Origin: Parelaphostrongylus tenuis | Taxonomy: Eukaryota > Nematoda > Chromadorea > Rhabditida > Metastrongylidae | Direction: 5' to 3' | DNA: 64,000 nt | Assembly: GCA_019055375.1 (NCBI GenBank) | Contig: JAHQIW010003656.1 | Location: forward strand, 1-64,000 | Shown: piece after piece, positions 52,246 to 63,015 of the stretch | Position numbering within the stretch: position 1 is the first letter of the stretch | Layout of the letters: every line of letters starts with the position of its first letter | The notes under the pieces: generated by a model | What the model saw: only the letters and a program-made list of their open reading frames with translations | Databases searched by the model: none | Told to the model about the DNA's origin: nothing | Position numbers and translations under genes: made by a program

Positions 52246-53119
52246 ACCATAAGGTAACTCATGCTGGTGAAGATGCTACTTCAACTTGAATCGCATGACA
52301 GATTGACGCCTAGAAAAACAAAGCTGACGCTCTTTGATCTTATAACTAGCCTTTTAAACTTCCCAATGTGGGAGGTGATTTTCCTACTTCGGTCAGAAGC
52401 GAATTGAGGAATAATAGTCGAGGATCCGATTCAAATACTGGGTGCGAAAATTTGTTGGTAATGATTGTAATTCTTAATTCAAAAGTGTACTATTGAGCGG
52501 GTTCTTCAGAATTGTGTTTAAGGAAGGTCTCTTCTCCAGGAACAATTGTAAATTTGCCAATCGTAGAACTTGTAGGAGAGCTATGCCAGATTAAATATTC
52601 TGAGGAAAAGATTGTGTTATACTATTTTTCTGCGAGCTCGCCAATGAAACTCGGCGCCAAAGTCATAGAATTTTTCGTCTGAAATTCCACTTCAGGTTCG
52701 AAAAACTGTGTAGACGATCTTGATTTCAGCACTTTTCTAGATTCATTTAAGCTTTTTCACTGATGGTTCTAATATTACTCATGAATATTTCTATTATGCA
52801 AAAGAAACTCACACCAAAGTTCCAGGTACTCAAAAATGTTACGAATAAGAAAGACAGCTTCTTTGAAACATTTACCAATTTATTACAAAGATGATTTATT
52901 ATTACAATCGCCAACAAAGAGATCAAAAAAGTTGACATGAAAGCGATGATATTGTTTACAATAAGGTAGCAATCCCCTTTTGAACAACCGCTCTACAAAA
53001 GATAAAAACCAAATTTTTTTTCCAAATTTCATATTCTCCGGAACATTTTGATCATATACGATTCACAGCAGAATGGACAAACATGGTAATATATCTATTG
53101 ACACCTAGCTCCTTCCTTA
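52246..53119. other. No gene recognised; 3' flank of chromodomain gene
   Basis: AT-rich. Part of 52740-53100 resembles 45900-46060 (ACAATCGCCA, GATGATATT-like blocks), so the duplication with the 46-kb copy extends into this flank. I see no other feature. Confidence 0.4.
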
Positions 53120-56100
53120 TCAAATTCGGGTGGTTTCATGCTCTTCCTCTTCCTTGCATTTGCGAGACGAAGACGGAAGAGTTCCTATATTGTGAAAAGG
53201 TTGGAAGTAAATCGACGCTTCAGACAACAAAACCAGTGATATAACTTGCTAAGGAAAATGCACTACTCAAGGAAATGTTAGTATTCCGTGGCCAATGTTG
53301 AAAGTAACTGAGTAAGGGACTACAGTTTTCATCCCTTCAGCAAAAGGCAAGTTACCATCAACTACTTTTCGAGAATACTTCTATAATCTACTAGACGCAT
53401 AAAAACTGCTAAGTAACAATAGATAACTAAACAAGTAAGTATACCTACCCTCTCCGCGTTGGTGTCTCCGACCATGGCTGAAAGGATCAACGTCACGATG
53501 CGGCGCTCCTCGCAGGTCAATACGCTCATTGAAATTTCTCAAAGGAGACCTTTCCTCCTCTTGGACATGGTTTCTAGAACCAGGCCGTACTGCTAAGCAA
53601 TTCTCTACATCTTCGTAGTTATTACTTGAGTCCTGAAAAGCGGAAACAAAATGACCTGTGAACAAATATTGGAGAGATTGATATCGTTTACACTTTCAGG
53701 TCCACGTGTACCAGATGGTACATGCTCCTCTTCGTGGTTTCGTCTTTGATCATAGCATAGCATAACATAATCATTCGATGGCTGAAAGAATTGCGGTTCT
53801 AATACTATGTTTGTATCTAGCAAAGATAATATAATAAGCTGCAGCGACTTTAGGCTTTTTTACTTGAGTGTTAATGAACTTCGGACTTGTTTGGTTGGCT
53901 TAAGACACAAGAGTCATATTTGTACCAAAGCGTACAGAACTGTAGAGAAATCGTGAAGTATCGAAGTACCGCAAGAAACCCAGAACTTTTCCGGCAGAAT
54001 GGATAAAACCTTAAGTAAATAAAAAAAAACAGCACGAGGCAATTTCTACCGTGGTCCCGAAAAGGTTAAACATACTTTATTCGCTTCACTGAACCTGTGA
54101 GTTGAGGACTCTTGAAGAAAGGTTTGAAATTATGTCCAAAATCATGCTTTTTGTTTCGACTGTTTTTTGAGGACCACACTTAACTTTCAATATGCTTGGT
54201 TATCAACTTTTGAGCCAGGCATGTGGGCTGCCATAATGACAACTTAAGAGCCCGATACACAAGTTTCGGCCTTGACAGCCCGTCGGTAGAACGATACCCT
54301 TCTCCTTACGCCAATCCTCTCGATGAAACCTAACCCCATACTAAGAGCAGCCGACAACGATCATTTTACACGTACCATTGAGTAAATATATCACTAAATG
54401 GCAGTGCTTTACACTTGACTGCTCTTGGCTGGTATTCTTGAATATGGCCGAAACATGTGTATTGGGATCTACAAATTGCCCTATTACAGTCCACATGCAT
54501 GCCTCAAAAAAGATTATTAGGCATATATTCAAAATTCAATTGAAAAAGGTCTGAAAAGCACACCACTTCATTTGCAAGTTCCCTTAGACGCTTCTTGAAC
54601 TGTAAGTTTGCTCGTTGACTTCTCTTCCGCTTGTTCTTTCGTTTCTCATAAGATTCGAACTTATTGATTAGCTCTGGGCAAAACTGAATGGAGCATGAAT
54701 ATATCAAGAAAAATGAATGCCATAGGATAATATCTATCTAAAAAACTGAACAGAAAAAATTTGCATAAAAATCGTGTGAACCAAAACAGTGTAAAATGTT
54801 ACGAGGAGTTTTCTCATCGGAAGTAAGATATCTTACCATTTGATCCTCGTCTACGAAATTCTCGGGGTCCCATGAGACATCGTATCCCACCCATTTCACG
54901 TGGTACAAGTATGTGCCGTCTGATTTTATCTTCGAAGAGAATTGATGTTAGCGATGTATAGGAGTTATGGTAGAAAAATTAACTACACAGTCGTCACAAT
55001 CAAACCGACATTCAATCAATGAAATTATGCTGAGCTAAGTTATCCAGAGTAAAAAGTCACTGATCAAATAGATACCTGTCTTTTGCTAGGCTCTAAACGT
55101 TGAGGCCTGGTACTGATGAGTGGCTTGCCATTGCACTCGGAGTAGCAGGATGGGCTTACTTGTTAAAGGCCATTTCGAACTGAATTCTATGACTCCCAGG
55201 CGCTGGATTGCAGGCTTTTGCCCAATTCGTCTCGCAGAAATATACGCCTGTCAATCGGCGTTGTAAAAGCAGGGAGTTCGCCTCCTGAATCTACCTGCGT
55301 CTCTAAGAAACTCACGGTCGTTTTTGGTTCGCGTTTAATTTCCTATGCAGCACCTAGATACGCATCAGGTGCCCTCGCGATTAAATGGGCAGGATCCCTC
55401 AGAAAGGAGGATCCGTGATAAAAAGAGCACGGGTGCAAAAGCCTTATACATCAGAATAAACCATCGGCAACGATATATGTTGGAAAAGTCAAGAAGGGTG
55501 ATCTGCTTTCTCATGGAAAGAGTGCTGCTATCTCGAGTTTTTTCACGACGATGATTTCAAGGTTTTTTTCTGATTAGAAGGTAACAAATGAAAAACCAAC
55601 CTCATTTGCTGGAGAAAAGTTTTCATGCAAGGGTTAGTATTATTCGATACCTTAGTTCTCTGGCTAAAGCCCCACCTGGCCGATATTCCAAAACACACTT
55701 TTATAACGCCGTAAATCCGCAGAAAACTATGCCTTAGACGCGCATATTTCCCGTCGAACAGAGCTTTTTTTAGACTATTAGTAATCATTCGATAACGCAA
55801 TTGTTTTTGATTCCAACGCTGCGCTTTTATCCTAAAAAGATCGTTTCTCTGAAACACAGCAAGTAAAACAAGTTGAAATCCCATCTGCGATCAAGGAGGT
55901 CTCTGACCATTTTAGGTGCGTGTGCGTGAGGCGTCGAAAAATCGGTGGTCATCCCCTCATCTATGCCTCACCAGCCGCAAGTAAATTGGCCAAAGATATC
56001 CTTGATAGCAAATCGGAATTCAACTTATTTTACATGCTGCGTTTAACTGAAACGGCTTTTTCAGGACATAAGCACAGCGCTGGAATCAGAAACGACTACG

Positions 56101-57001
56101 CTACAAAATGATCACAGTTATTCCAAAGAAAGAGCTCTTCTGGCAAGAAATGTCCACGTATGCAACTCAAGAAACCTCCTCCTGTAGCAACGAACGTCAA
56201 AAAAAGGCCTTTAAGGGGCAATCGGCAACGTGGGGCTTAAGTCTGTAGTCTAATCTTCCTAATGGTTATTAACCCCCCACCCCCTAATAAAAATTCCTCT
56301 TCAACGAATAAGGTCGGTTTTCAATTTGCTCCCTTATAATCGGGTAGAAACAATTTCACAATTGATAATTACAGGTGAATTTCGAAAAGCTATTCAAATT
56401 GCCGGCTGGTACCACGCGATAGGGATTTTTTTCGAAGTAGCTTGCTTAGAGTACTGAGAACTATTTTGTCATGTTCTATTCAGATTACTAAGTGCTTAAT
56501 CAGCATAGGCCATTGTATTGGATGTCAAATCCGCAAGAGCATTTCACAGTCATCATAATTTGTAGAGGAATGATTGTGAGCGAGAATGGAAAGAGCTTCT
56601 TTCTGGAAAAATTTCATCATTTACTGAGTTTTACACATAACTTCATCTAAGCTACTTGCACGTACGCCACCCTAATAGTTGTGATGGTCGTCACTGCGCG
56701 CGCGAGTCGAATCCCGCTCCCCCATCCCGACGCTCTCCGGCAATCAATAACGAACGCTCCATGGGACGTCACAGCAGGCTATCCTCGCGATTGCAAGCAG
56801 ATTGCTCAAGCAGTATTCTATGACTTTTAGGATGAAAAAGAAAAAAACGGATTGAGTGCTAAAGGTGCTGGGATTCCCAATGTGGATTATGAGCACATGC
56901 ACTACGAAGATGGATCAAATGAATGAATAAAAAATGATATAAATCACTTGAGTAGCGAAAGTACTTACCATTCGTGAGAGGATGCGTTCGACTTCGTAGT
57001 G
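53120..57001 (-). CDS. Chromodomain protein, 5' end not found
   Basis: Chromodomains bind methylated histone tails in chromatin. Six exons join in phase: 57001-56969, 54929-54837, 54683 to about 54567, 53781-53692, 53632-53449 and 53184-53120. The domain starts [11 protein letters not shown] (exon 1 here), continues [20 protein letters not shown] and [11 protein letters not shown], and runs into the C-terminal helix [17 protein letters not shown]. The aromatic cage positions Tyr (HYEVE), Trp (VKW) and a second Trp (SWDPE; the family usually has TWEP) are present. A very basic stretch follows ([13 protein letters not shown]), then disordered sequence ending [19 protein letters not shown] and [11 protein letters not shown]. 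Exon 3's donor could be 3 nt later. No start codon exon is identified upstream of 57001. It resembles small HP1- or CEC-type proteins, but no chromoshadow domain is visible. A degenerate 3' duplicate lies at 46030-46930. Confidence 0.88.
54160..54530. repeat. Hammerhead-bearing element, family H1, degraded
   Basis: It begins TTGAGCCAGGCATGTGGGC and has the left-arm hammerhead remnant (minus, 54249-54291, core CCGACGG for CTGACGA, GAAAC kept, GTATCGGGC closing). A partial right arm follows (GGCCGAAACATGTGTATTGG, ACATGCATGCCTCAAAAAAG). It lies in the intron between chromodomain exons 3 and 4. Confidence 0.6.
55070..56690. other. Intron of the chromodomain gene; MITE-like blocks
   Basis: It contains MITE blocks related to those in the CISD3 introns (GTTATCGAATGATTACTAA in reverse at 55780s, AAACGACTACGCTACAAAATG near 56085). 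Open frames of 63-113 codons on both strands here lack known domains and are treated as repeat-derived. Confidence 0.4.
56695..56900 (+). repeat. tRNA-derived SINE-like repeat, family B (diverged)
   Basis: It contains GCGCGAGTCGAATCCCGCTCC, CTCTCCGGCAATCAATAACG, CCATGGGACGTCACAGC, AGGCTATCCTCGCGATTGC, GCAGTATTCTATGACTTT and GAGTGCTAAAGGTGCTGGG, all family B blocks in order. The A box is not clear. Confidence 0.65.
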
Positions 57002-57065
57002 CTGGCAGCTACTAAACAATGCAAATCGAAAAAATTCAAGAAAGATGAAAGAAAATTGGTTCCTT

Positions 57066-57545
57066 GTTTTCACAGGGAAAAGAAAAGAACAGTTCTGCAC
57101 AACTGACAAGACAGATTCTGATTGCAATTTTCCGGCCTGTAAATTATCAGCTTTCTGCAGCGATTCTTCGCAAACAAAACAAGACCCATTGGAGCTCCGA
57201 TCACTCGTATTCGCGCGGCCTAAAACTAAAAAATTCTGTAAGAAGATAAAATCTGGTAAATATCCGTGTTCGGAAAGAATTACGTACGCTGAGTGACTCT
57301 GCGATAAATTTCTAGGAAGCGTGCAAGATGTTCTGCTGAAATGCCAGCCGACAGAGCGGCTCCACTCAATTCAGTTTGAGTCAAACGATGAGACTCGGGA
57401 GAGTTCACCATCATTCTCATTGCTTTATCAACAGCCTCCTAAAAAGCTACACTACAGAACTTCAAGCAATTCAAATAAAAAAATCAAATCATTCCAAGAT
57501 TTCTCCGCGAGTATTTTTGGCTCTTCATTTCAAATAAACATCTGA
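57066..57545 (+). CDS. Possible exon(s) of an unidentified gene
   Basis: After TTTTCACAG at 57073 a frame stays open to a TGA at 57294, and the same frame resumes to a TGA at 57543. The first part is Cys-rich (FCTTDKTDSDCNFPACK, AFCSDSS) and then LRSLVFARPKTKKFCKK; the second is Ser/Asn/Lys-rich (ESSPSFSLLYQQPPKKLHYR). Coding-like composition and the shared frame are the only evidence; no family is recognised. The in-frame TGA, lack of a start and lack of a good intron make it weak. Confidence 0.3.
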
Positions 57546-57880
57546 CAATGATATACCATGTTCTGAGCCGTGTGTGAGGTCTAAGTGATAGACAGGCCAT
57601 TGTTTCGTCCTCCAGGACTCTAGAGTAGCACAATCCCTCGATTGGGCCGATCCCTTGACTGCTGGTCCCTTCTTTCAGGGAATACTATCAGCTGACTTGC
57701 GGTGATATATTACTCGGCGTCCATTCCTTCATCGAGGAGTACAGCCTCGGGGGATTGGCCGAATCGAGAAACTGTCTATGTCTTATCAAACTGCCTATCA
57801 AGCACTCAGACGTTACCCAAACGGCTCAAAACTGCTTGTATAACTATCGAACTATTATTGTTTTTGAACGAGGTTTTTTT
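57546..57880. repeat. Hammerhead-bearing element, family H3, fragment
   Basis: It shares CAGCTGACTTGCGGTGATAT, TCGGCGTCCATTCC and GATTGGCC with 61867-62490. A minus-strand hammerhead remnant lies at about 57595-57640: stem II GTCCTGGAGGAC and GAAAC are intact, and CTGATGA has become CTCTAGA. Confidence 0.55.
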
Positions 57881-57930
57881 TTTTATTAAAAAGCGGTCGA
57901 ATGGAGAACGTTTGACATTTTACACTTCTC

Positions 57931-58172
57931 TGGTCCGTCTTCACAGTACTTCTTTTCCACAGTGCGAATCCCGTACTTCTAGCACTCAATCAGTTTTCGT
58001 CTTCTTTTTGAGCAGCGTAGAATACTAGTTGAGCACGTCTCCTTGCGATCTCGGATAGCCTGGCTGTGGCGTTCCATAGGTCATTTGTAGTTGACTGGCG
58101 GGGAGTTTTGGGGTAGGGGTTTAGTCCGCGCCCGCCTCGACGAGAATCACATCCACTCGGCCACGGCGCCCC
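57931..58172 (-). repeat. tRNA-derived SINE-like repeat, family B (near full length)
   Basis: In reverse it runs GGGGCGCCGTGGCCGAGTGG, then TGGAACGCCACAGCCAGGC, TATCCGAGATCGCAAGGAG, GTATTCTACGCTGCTC, and TGATTGAGTGCTAGAAGTAC. It is the cleanest family B copy here. It lies only 15 bp from a SINE A copy in the same orientation. Confidence 0.8.
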
Positions 58173-58186
58173 AATAAACATCTAAG

Positions 58187-58486
58187 AATAAAGCTCTCGG
58201 CGTTTATCCATCCCTGAGGGATGCGCCATGCATTCGCTTTCAATTTTTAACTTCGTTTGAGGTGACTGGATGAATATCTGGCCTTTACAATAACTCGCGA
58301 TGGCTTACCGCTCTACCGAGTCAGTGCTGCTTCATTCTCCCTGACAAGTTTGAGACCAGTTCGGTACCAATTTACCAAACTCGGAGGGACGAGTGGCTTG
58401 GTGAGCCGTGAGCGCAAATCGAACCATCAACCTTGTGGGAGGCGCAGAGGGCCTCTAACTACTGCGCCACGTGCGCTTTCATTGGA
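58187..58486 (-). repeat. tRNA-derived SINE, family A (full length)
   Basis: In reverse: GCGCACGTGGCGCAGTAG (A box), GGTTCGATTTGCGCTCACGG (B box), the body (AATTTGGTACCGAACTGG, GAGAATGAAGCAGCACTGAC), and the 3' end ATGCATGGCGCATCCCTCAG, GGATAAACGCCGAGAGC. All three parts are retained. Confidence 0.85.
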
Positions 58487-58734
58487 CATTATAAACGAAA
58501 ACCTACTGTCTTCCGTTTGAGAACACTATATAAGTTAACAGCTTAAACTCGATGATACGTCCGCTTTCAAAAGCATACGATCAAATGCGCCAAAGCGAAT
58601 CACATGATCCATATGTGGTCGACAGATTTGGTCTAAATCTGCATTTTGCGGAAAAATAATGAAGGAACAGAATTTCTTTCATTTAACCCCTTTGAGCAGT
58701 GTAATGATGTTATAGATATCTCCCACCGATGTGG

Positions 58735-59035
58735 AGCGATGTGAAAACTCTTAGTTCAGGATGGACTCTAACTCGTATTTCACTCTGTACAGGGACGCGT
58801 GTTCTAACCAGCTGCACAACCGGCGCCTGTTTTATTATCACTCTTTTTACGCTACAACGCATCTATCTGCCAGCAGTCAACCGTTTACGGCTAGGCCTAG
58901 GTAGTCGCTATCGACATTGAACCCAGTCAAGCTGACAGATATTGGGTATTGCATGATCAAGCAGAGTTCTTTATGTTTATTCGCTTCTAGGCCTCAGGTA
59001 ACGCCTGACGCAAAAGTTTTTCATATCACTCTACA
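58735..59035 (-). repeat. tRNA-like repeat, diverged
   Basis: In reverse the head reads GGCGCCGGTTGTGCAGCTGG, TTAGAACACGCGTCCCTGTA, GAGTTAGAGTCC; a body fragment TGCAAAAGTTTTTCATATCAC lies on the plus strand near 59010. It seems to be an eroded double-headed copy. Confidence 0.45.
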
Positions 59036-59282
59036 TCAGCGATGAGGGAACATTTATAGAAAAAAGGAACAGAGGTAATGGCCGAAGCTGAAGAAGCTGA
59101 GAAGGGCAGTGGCCGCGTCGAGCAAACTTTATGAATTAGAAAACCAACATAATCGAATTTCAAAACTAAAAAGCACAGTTTCCAGAGCAGCAAGGAAGAA
59201 AATCGATTACAACTATTACTCCAAATTCCCAGTGTTTCCTTGTTTTTTCGCAATCTTATGATGTTTCGAATGTACCTAAGAG

Positions 59283-59738
59283 AATTGAGTGGTTAGCATA
59301 GATCCGACCTCAAATGGGAGCTATGCCTCACCCATCCGTGGGCGTGCTACCACTACACCACTGAGGCCACCGCAAACTCAACACTACTCATTATTTGATA
59401 TTTCTCGATTATAGCTATCAGCTAGCAACCTTTAACAGGTATGGTCGGGTTAGCAATATCGCTTCATAGCCCCACTTGAGCTGACAGTCATTGTTCGGAA
59501 GTCTGGAGTATGTATATAACAATGGCTGTCAGCTTAACTAGGTTTATAAAGCGATATTGCTAACTCAACCAAACCTGTTAAAGGTTGGCAGATGATAGCT
59601 AGGAAAGAGAACTTGGAGGATGAGTGGTGGTGAAACTCTTGCTGTAGTGCTCTCGGTGTAGTGGTAGTGCGCGCCCAGTTATACGTGGGACGCAGGTTCT
59701 ATTCCTGCCTAAGGTCGGATTTTTGCTCACCACTCAAT
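59283..59738. repeat. Inverted double-headed tRNA-like element (subfamily D), long palindrome
   Basis: The left reversed head (CCGACCTCAAATGGGAGC to CTACACCACTGAGGCC) and right forward head (GGTGTAGTGGTAGTGCGC to CCTGCCTAAGGTCGG) mirror each other. Inside, GCTAGCAACCTTTAACAGG mirrors CCTGTTAAAGGTTGGCAG, and CTTGAGCTGACAGTCATTG mirrors CAATGGCTGTCAGCTTAAC. The whole 450 bp is thus one palindrome. Confidence 0.75.
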
Positions 59739-60524
59739 TCTCTTAGATGTATTCAGAACTACTATTTGGGTTTTTCTGTAAGCGACGTCCTCCTATCCTT
59801 ATGTAATGAACTGCATGTTGCACATGCCGCTCTACTAATTCTACTATCCGAAATCCGGTAAGCTATCTATATGGTGAAAAATAGAACAACACCTAGCTCG
59901 AGCAATACAAGAACTAAACATCTAGAAAACATTCGAGTAGTTGTCAACAACACTTCTGTTTGGCTCTTCAGCGGTTAAGTGTCAGAATGCAAGGACACTA
60001 CTTTAAAGAAGATCAGTAAGACCATACCGCTGAATAAGGAAAGAGAGAACTTCACGGCATTGATATCAGTTAGATAGACGGTGCTGCGAGTACTCATAAT
60101 CACGAAAACTAGAGAGGAGATCAGAAATTTCCATGTATCATAACGAGGAGAAATCGAGACACGTTATACACCTTAGAATGCTCAAAATCAAATAGATGGT
60201 TGACGCAATGCAACGACGACCTATGCATAAGACGTTCGGCATCCGGCAATCAAAGATCTTCACGAGGCCCTATGAGAGAAACATGGGAATGCTCAATGAG
60301 CCCTTACAAGGAGCAGAACCCACTGAGCTGTCCTCTATGCGGCAGTACAGATGGAAAATTTACTGATGTCCTCTCTAGATATTCGACGATTAAGGGAGCC
60401 AGAAGTGATGATATATGGGGTAAAGGAAATCTTCCAACATTGTACGCTACAATTTAGGCGATCGATAATACTGACATCTAGTGCTAGTAATAGGCAACTA
60501 AGAAGCTTGAGTGCTAGAAAAAAC
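59739..60524. other. No gene recognised
   Basis: A plus frame at 60200-60457 includes NPLSCPLCGSTDGKFTDV, but there is no supporting exon chain or known family. The rest is AT-rich. Confidence 0.35.
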
Positions 60525-60915
60525 TGGACCTCGGGCGGGAGCTGAACCTGCGTTTCGCCTTACCGGGAGCGCGTACTACCACTACACCACCAAGACCACC
60601 GCTTTGAGACCACACTTTCGTCGACACGATACATCAAAGCTGTCAGAAACCAGTCGATATGGCATTTAGTCTGTAATCACCTATCAGTATTCACACCCAC
60701 TAGAGCTGACCGCCTTATTTATATGTATAACTTTTATATCCTCAATTTTAGTGCTTTTTAGCAATGAGATTGCTTCGAGTCATACGTTTAAGCGCGCATC
60801 TCCCGTTGGATAAAACGCGAATTCAACTCCCGTCAAAGGTCCAGTGTTGTGTACCACTCAAGCTTCCTAGATGTATATTTCAACACCATACCTGTGCTAA
60901 AAAGCAGTGAAATCA
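60525..60915. repeat. Pair of tRNA-like heads in inverted arrangement
   Basis: A reversed head at 60530-60600 (GGGCGGGAGCTGAACCTGCG, ACTACACCACCAAGACC) and a forward remnant at 60765-60850 (GCATCTCCCGTTGGATAAAA, GAATTCAACTCCCGTC) are followed by a body-like tail. The forward remnant's tail overlaps the 3' flank of the small gene below. It belongs to the subfamily D plan but is eroded. Confidence 0.5.
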
Positions 60916-60933
60916 ATGAAATAAAGGCTAGTA

Positions 60934-61262
60934 TTAGATGAAATCGTCCAAGCCCCCAACATTCAATGTGCTCTTGAATTTCTCGAAGAGCTGTACGATC
61001 AATGGATCGAAAATTTTGGCACAAGAATAGACTTTTTGAAAGTGCAATAAATTCCGTGTTCATTCCTCAGTCAAAGCACTTGCCATGGCAATTCCTAAGT
61101 GCGTCTATTACTTTGTAATAGTACTTTAGTTAGTATTCGATATTTTCTAGAACTCACCAGTCCGTAACCATAGTTTTTAGAGATTTCGCGGACCTCGACA
61201 AGAAACTGCTCGCGAAAGTCTTCATAATTCTGAACGCAGAACAACTTCTGGGCGCACGACAT
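60934..61262 (-). CDS. Small unidentified two-exon protein
   Basis: Exons 61262-61169 and 61031-60934 join in phase 1 through a G/GTTACG donor and an AAAAAG acceptor to encode 63 residues. It starts MSCAQKLFCVQNYEDFREQF, continues with LVEVREISKNY, and ends KIFDPLIVQLFEKFKSTLN then VGGLDDFI. The sequence predicts amphipathic helices with no signal peptide or membrane span. CCGTTTATAG ends one base before the start codon, matching the trans-splice pattern of other genes here. I do not recognise the family. A stronger-looking donor 11 nt later (CTG/GTGAGT) would give a frame that ends after 10 more residues, so the splice is uncertain. Confidence 0.55.
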
Positions 61263-61369
61263 TCTATAAACGGACGACTATTTGACCACTTCAAATCAAA
61301 TGGGGATCGATAATGGCTCAAGAAATGGCAACGACAGCAAATTCGAATTGCGTTTGAGTTATCTGATAA

Positions 61370-61735
61370 TTATTATTTGAGTCAACATGTCATGTACTCT
61401 GTTAACGGGACCTTGTACAGCCCGATACACGATACACGTGTTTCGGCCTTGGCAGCTTCGTCAGTTGGGCAGGCCCTTTGTCTCTCTCTAGCCAATCCTC
61501 TCGGGCTCCTACCACCCCTATAGAGATAGGTGACGATGAACGATTTACACTGCCGTCAAGTGAAATAAATCAATAGATCGGCAATGTTTGATACTTGATT
61601 GCTCTTGGCTGGTACTTTTGAGATATTAAATCGTTTGTTTGAGTGTTCGATGCTCAAATAATAATTATGAGACTTATTTAACTTTGAGCGAGTCTGAAGA
61701 AAACACTCGAAACAAACGGTACGCATGAGATGGTT
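61370..61735. repeat. Hammerhead-bearing element, family H1, copy at 61.4 kb
   Basis: ATTATTTGAGTCAACATGTC at the left matches copies 1 and 2. The spacer has GACGATGAACGATTTACACTG and TTGCTCTTGGCTGGTA. The right end is GCTCAAATAATAATTATGAG. One hammerhead arm is present on the minus strand. Confidence 0.65.
61420..61470 (-). ncRNA. Hammerhead ribozyme motif, family H1, with small duplication
   Basis: The minus strand has GCCCAA, CTGACGA, stem II AGCTGCCAAGGCC, GAAAC, ACGTGT and A. The stem I strand GTATCG is duplicated (CGTGTATCGTGTATCGGGC), so the exact closing pairing is ambiguous. The core is intact. Confidence 0.7.
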
Positions 61736-61892
61736 TTGAAGAGAAAAATATTTGCCAACATATCCGCATAGTCAAAGTACACATCGTTTTGAACGCTGTT
61801 GAATCACACGACCATCATGTATTGTAATCAATCGATGGACTACCAAAGACAGATCACATTGAAAATCTGATAATGTCTGGTGAGTCACTTAT

Positions 61893-61941
61893 ACAGTACT
61901 GAACGGGTCCGTTTCGCCCTTATAGGCTCATCAGTAGCATA
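61893..61941 (-). ncRNA. Hammerhead ribozyme motif, family H3
   Basis: The minus strand reads GCTA, CTGATGA (the textbook core), stem II GCC-TATAAG-GGC, GAAA, stem III ACGG-AC-CCGT, T, then CAGTACTG. Stem I has one A-C mismatch next to the core. Core positions are all conserved. Confidence 0.75.
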
Positions 61942-62408
61942 GAGTCCCGTTCCAGACGACACCCTTCCCTTGGGGTACATCCCTTTTTATGAAGGAACCG
62001 TCGCCGAACAACAAGTCACCGCAAGCCGAGTCAGGTGATAAATCCCCGATAATGTATTGACCAGCAGTCGACCTAATGGCTGGTAAAATGGATAATATCT
62101 CTTTATTCGACTGCTTTTTAAAACCCCGCTCAAAAGCGACAAAAATCTGAAAATCACATGTTAGATAATTGATGTTATATTATGCACACAACTTATGTGA
62201 TTATCAGATATTGTTGTTTTTGAGTGAGTCCATATATAGACGGTCGAGAGTAAGGTAAGAATCATTCTACCAGCCGCAAACACTTGACTGTAGTCACTGC
62301 AATGTCGGGAAATTTTGTCACCTGACTTGCGGTAATTTTTGCTATTCGGCGCCGATTCCTTTACAAGTAGGTATGTATCCCCAACGGATCGGCTCCACAG
62401 AAAGACTC

Positions 62409-62459
62409 TGCGCTACGGATGAGCCTACAAGGGCCGAAACGGGCCCGTTTAGTAGTGCA
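62409..62459 (+). ncRNA. Hammerhead ribozyme motif, family H3
   Basis: It reads TGCGCTA, CGGATGA (one change from CTGATGA), stem II GCCTACAAGGGC, CGAAA, stem III ACGGGCCCGT, T, TAGTAGTGCA. Stem I pairs CTA with TAG and TGC with GCA across an internal loop, as in natural type I hammerheads. Confidence 0.7.
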
Positions 62460-62490
62460 TAAATGCCCTACCAGACCTCATAGTAGGCTT

Positions 62491-63015
62491 AAAAGACGTT
62501 ACGCAATTTTGAGATTATTATTGCTTTTAAGCGAGGTCTATAAAAACAGTCGTATAAAGAGAAAGATCGCAATTGTTGGACTTGAGTCATGGATAGCCAC
62601 AGTTTTAGCCATCAAACTGTGAGAGAAAACTGCGCTTTGAACGAATTGGTTTCGCGCGCAAGGAACGATTGGTTGTGCAGATAGCGGCAGCCACAGAGAC
62701 TACTGCCGTTTAGGAGAGAGTAGAGATCTGATGGCCATTCTTCAGCGAGGATGTTTGCTGCAGGAGGCATCGTTTCCTTACACGAAGATGGTATTGTGCA
62801 GAGAAAACACTGATGGGATCGTAGACGACATTTTTGTATTGATTTTCGCCAAAATCACCTCATGAAGTGACACTTCTCACAAAGATATTCCCAAGGGGAA
62901 CGTGCTATAGCGAAACAGCTCATTAGTGTGATAGCTAGTGGCATACGGGTGTTACAAAACTTGCCGTAACACCACACTACAAACTTGGGTGTACCAAGGA
63001 TTGACACTTTGATAA
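62491..63015. other. No gene recognised
   Basis: AT-rich flank between the H3 palindrome and a SINE B copy. I see no supported exon or repeat end. Confidence 0.4.

Larger units (their letters stand above)
61867..62490. repeat. Palindromic element with hammerhead motifs, family H3
   Basis: The left arm (ACTTATACAGTACTGAACGG, CGCCCTTATAGGCTCATCAG) is mirrored by the right arm (GATGAGCCTACAAGGGCCG, GGCCCGTTTAGTAGTGCAT). The interior contains GTCACCGCAAGCCGAGTCAG mirrored by GTCACCTGACTTGCGG. It is noncoding. A fragment of the same family is at 57546-57880. Confidence 0.7.

Noticed and set aside
53120..54683. Last chromodomain exon read in the frame [14 protein letters not shown]
   Set aside because: The upstream exon ends in phase 1, which selects the frame ending [11 protein letters not shown]; the alternative would need a different donor.
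57294..57296. TGA as a selenocysteine codon
   Set aside because: No SECIS-like structure is evident and the protein family is unknown; indel error or chance is simpler.
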